In this document: piece after piece, positions 22,013-23,543 of the stretch | How positions within the stretch are numbered: position 1 is the first letter of the stretch | Layout of the letters: every line of letters begins with the position of its first letter | Assembly: GCA_002499405.1 (NCBI GenBank) | Contig: DALH01000027.1 | Location: 12,145-35,687 of the forward strand | Source: Candidatus Micrarchaeota archaeon UBA95 | GTDB taxonomy: Archaea > Micrarchaeota > Micrarchaeia > Norongarragalinales > Norongarragalinaceae | DNA length: 23,543 nt | Direction: 5' to 3' | Made by a program: the position numbers and the translations under genes | The notes under the pieces: model-generated | What the model was told of the DNA's origin: nothing | What the model saw: the letters and a program-made list of their open reading frames with translations, nothing else | Databases searched by the model: none

Positions 22013-22431
22013 TTAAAGTCGTGCCCGACACCAACGTCTTGCTTTCCGCAATGCTTTCCACTACGGGCACGTCTTACAAAGTAATCTACTTATGCAGCCA
22101 AGGAAAAATAACGGGTTACACTTCAAAAACGCTGATGAAGGAATTCAAGGAAGTGGTTCAACGCGACTACCAGGTATCTCTTGAGAGAGCGGAGCAAATG
22201 GTTGAGGTTTACTTGATTTTTTTGAAGTTGGTTGAACCGAACTTTAAAGTCAGAGAAATAAAGAGGGATGACGACGACAACCGCGTGTTGGAGTGCGCGG
22301 CTTACGTTGGCGCGAATTACATCTGTTCTTGGGACAAAGATTTTATCGCGTTAAAGGAGTTCGCGAGGGCGAAAATACTAAATCCGGGACGGTTATTGAA
22401 GGAGTTGAAAGAGGCGCATGGAATTGAATGA
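22009..22431 (+). CDS. PIN-domain ribonuclease toxin
   Basis: The 140-residue protein begins MIKVVPDTNVLLSAML with the first PIN acid (Asp7), followed by LMKEFKEV (Glu45), RDDDDNRVLECA (Asp90 region) and SWDKDF (Asp109/111). The four acids bind Mg for RNA cleavage. The TSYKVIYLCSQGKI and GRLLKELK features place it with the COG1569-type PIN toxins. It overlaps the antitoxin gene by four bases and the next gene by 14. VapC-type relatives cut tRNA or rRNA; the target here is unknown. Confidence 0.88.
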   Translation: MIKVVPDTNVLLSAMLSTTGTSYKVIYLCSQGKITGYTSKTLMKEFKEVVQRDYQVSLERAEQMVEVYLIFLKLVEPNFKVREIKRDDDDNRVLECAAYVGANYICSWDKDFIALKEFARAKILNPGRLLKELKEAHGIE

Positions 22432-22774
22432 CAGACAATTGGATCAACACAAATGTAAAAAGATAACTTACGATGAAAGCATGGACATGGAAGAAAAAGA
22501 GGTAGAAGAGTTTATAACAGACTTGTCTTGTTTTTTGGAAGAAAAGCTGGGAAAAAGGTTATACGCTTGCGCTATTTCTTTTGAAACCCATCCAGGCGCC
22601 CCCAGAATGATTTTACATACACACGTAATTGGACTAGAAAGGCCAAGTCAATTTCTGAGAATGGCGGAATGTGTCAAAGGGTTATATCATAGACTTGCCC
22701 AAATTTCCAATCAAATAAGCTCGCCACTAGTAGAAATAACACCCGAAAACAATCCGGTGGTTCAAAGAAAATGA
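22418..22774 (+). CDS. Hypothetical third gene of the toxin-antitoxin operon
   Basis: The 118-residue product is not recognised. It has acidic N-terminal helices (MDMEEKEVEEFITDL), then a strand-like CAISFETHPGAPRMILHTHVIGL segment with two His, and a helical GLYHRLAQISNQIS end. It begins inside the last codons of the PIN gene (14-base overlap), so it should be cotranscribed. Its base composition is low in G+C like the module. A modifier, chaperone or passenger role is only a guess; an RBS is weak. Confidence 0.55.
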   Translation: MELNDRQLDQHKCKKITYDESMDMEEKEVEEFITDLSCFLEEKLGKRLYACAISFETHPGAPRMILHTHVIGLERPSQFLRMAECVKGLYHRLAQISNQISSPLVEITPENNPVVQRK

Positions 22775-22876
22775 AGCGTTGAAAATAAACCCCACACTTG
22801 CATCAAAAAATAATAATGTAGATGCCACCCCAACAAATAAAAAACTTGGCGGCGAAATGTTGACGGGTGTTTGAAG

Positions 22877-23125
22877 ATGACCAAGGTAATAATTTACAGC
22901 ACGACGGCGTGCCCTTACTGCGTGCTCGCCAAGCAATACCTGGACGGAAAAGGCGTTGAATTCGAGGACGTAAACGTGCAAGCAGACAAGGCGCGCGCCA
23001 AGGAAATGATTGAGAAAAGCGGCCAGATGGGCGTGCCCGTGCTCGACATAGGCGGCGAAATAATTGTTGGCTTCAACAGGCAGGCAATTGACGCCGCCCT
23101 GAAGAAAGCGGGCTTAACCAAATAA
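22877..23125 (+). CDS. Glutaredoxin-like thiol oxidoreductase
   Basis: The 82-residue protein is a single thioredoxin fold with active site TACPYC (Cys12, Cys15), then FEDVNVQADKARAKEM, the cis-Pro loop MGVPVLDIGG and GFNRQAIDAAL, as in small archaeal glutaredoxin/NrdH-like proteins. It would reduce cytoplasmic disulfides or feed ribonucleotide reductase. ATG 22877 is used because GGGTGT lies seven bases upstream; TTG 22871 is in frame. A TATA-like AAATAAAAAAC sits about 35 bases before the ATG. Confidence 0.9.
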   Translation: MTKVIIYSTTACPYCVLAKQYLDGKGVEFEDVNVQADKARAKEMIEKSGQMGVPVLDIGGEIIVGFNRQAIDAALKKAGLTK

Positions 23126-23127
23126 TC

Positions 23128-23543
23128 TCAAATCGTTCCGCGTTTTCGGCCGAAGATTCCGAGAAAACGCTTCCGGTTCAAGAAGTGCAGCCGGCCATTT
23201 CCGTCAACCACCCAAAACTCGCGGTTCGCCTTCAATTGTTTTTCCAAGTCAGCAGCATTCCTCACTTCCGGGTCGAAAACCTCTCCTTTGTGAATGCGTT
23301 CGCCGAGTTCGCGGTGAAGCCTCAGATACTCCTGGTTTGCCTCCGAAGACGCCTTGCGGGCACGAAGGGCGGCCTTGCCAAAGGAGCGGGCGCCGCCCAA
23401 GCCAGCCCCCGCCACGATAAGGGGCAATACTGCGGGGTCCATTTGGAACCCGCTTTTAGGGTTAAAAAACAACAACTCTAATCCGGCGCCGACAGCCAAG
23501 GAGCCAACAGCAAGCACGGACTTGGCGCCTGTTTCGGCCGCGC
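23128..23543 (-). CDS. Membrane-associated hypothetical protein (partial, cut by window end)
   Basis: The reading frame is open to the window edge and upstream of GTG 23517 (…AAETGAKS…), so the true start is probably outside. The visible part has two short hydrophobic segments (VLAVGSLAVGAGLELLFF and PLIVAGAGLGGARSF), then a charged helix rich in Arg/Glu (RARKASSEANQEYLRLHRELGERIH), and a C-terminal FWVVDGNGRLHFLNRKRFLGIFG with a strand-like GNGRLHF. No family is recognised. It converges with glutaredoxin, with two bases between stops. Confidence 0.55.
   Translation of the reverse strand, partial: AAETGAKSVLAVGSLAVGAGLELLFFNPKSGFQMDPAVLPLIVAGAGLGGARSFGKAALRARKASSEANQEYLRLHRELGERIHKGEVFDPEVRNAADLEKQLKANREFWVVDGNGRLHFLNRKRFLGIFGRKRGTI

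Noticed and set aside
1..23543. CRISPR array, insertion sequence, rRNA or origin
   Set aside because: No regularly spaced direct repeats, transposase, rRNA segment or Orc1/Cdc6 gene with origin repeats was seen.

Overview
The window is archaeal chromosome. It carries archaeal/eukaryotic-type ribosomal proteins (eS26, eL14, eL18), RNA polymerase subunits D and N, the pseudouridine synthase Cbf5, an archaeal 7S SRP RNA, tRNA genes with bulge-helix-bulge (BHB) introns, and TATA-like boxes about 25-30 bases upstream of starts. The gene content and odd tRNAs suggest a small-genome DPANN-type lineage (Diapherotrites/Micrarchaeota-like); that placement is inference, since no marker was compared.

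Layout. (1) 8-654, minus: eS26, a 49-residue AT-hook protein and an intron-bearing tRNA-Val(CAC) with odd core bases. (2) 748-4794, minus: a 1348-residue secreted, C-terminally anchored multidomain surface protein. (3) 4948-6092: a calcineurin-like phosphoesterase (+) and a possible riboflavin/lumazine-synthase-fold protein (-). (4) 6168-8069, plus: SRP RNA, eL14, an unknown 172-residue protein and Cbf5. (5) 8158-14301, plus: a translation/transcription operon punctuated by tRNAs: tRNA-Ser(GGA), uS13, uS4, uS11, RpoD, DUF167, tRNA-Leu(GAG), eL18, uL13, uS9, a LAGLIDADG homing endonuclease, RpoN (apparently frameshifted) and tRNA-Pro(GGG). (6) 14302-14438: a hairpin-rich intergenic stretch. (7) 14439-17511, minus: tRNA-Thr(TGT), a CDA-fold deaminase, a TrmI-like tRNA methyltransferase, a GGDEF protein and a beta-CASP-like RNA-processing nuclease. 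(8) 17576-21660: rubrerythrin and a DUF4389 membrane protein (+), a lipoprotein (-), then an NSUN RNA m5C methyltransferase, a PUA-like partner and a thioredoxin-DsbD fusion (+). (9) 21682-22774: a low-GC AbrB/PIN toxin-antitoxin module with a palindromic operator and an unknown third gene. (10) 22877-23543: glutaredoxin (+) and a membrane protein cut by the window edge (-).

The genes centre on making, modifying and processing RNA (tRNAs, SRP RNA, Cbf5, TrmI, NSUN/PUA, deaminase, beta-CASP nuclease) and on ribosome/RNAP supply, with thiol-redox and cell-surface functions at the sides. The most unusual signals are T-loop (59/60) introns in both class II tRNAs, each carrying a pyrimidine/purine hairpin also seen in the tRNA-Val intron and just after tRNA-Pro; a homing endonuclease inserted between rps9 and rpoN with a +1 frame break eight codons into rpoN; and a GGDEF (cyclic-dinucleotide synthase-like) protein in an archaeal RNA-processing gene string.

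No intergenic stretch exceeds about 160 bases; the longest is the divergent promoter region 4795-4947.
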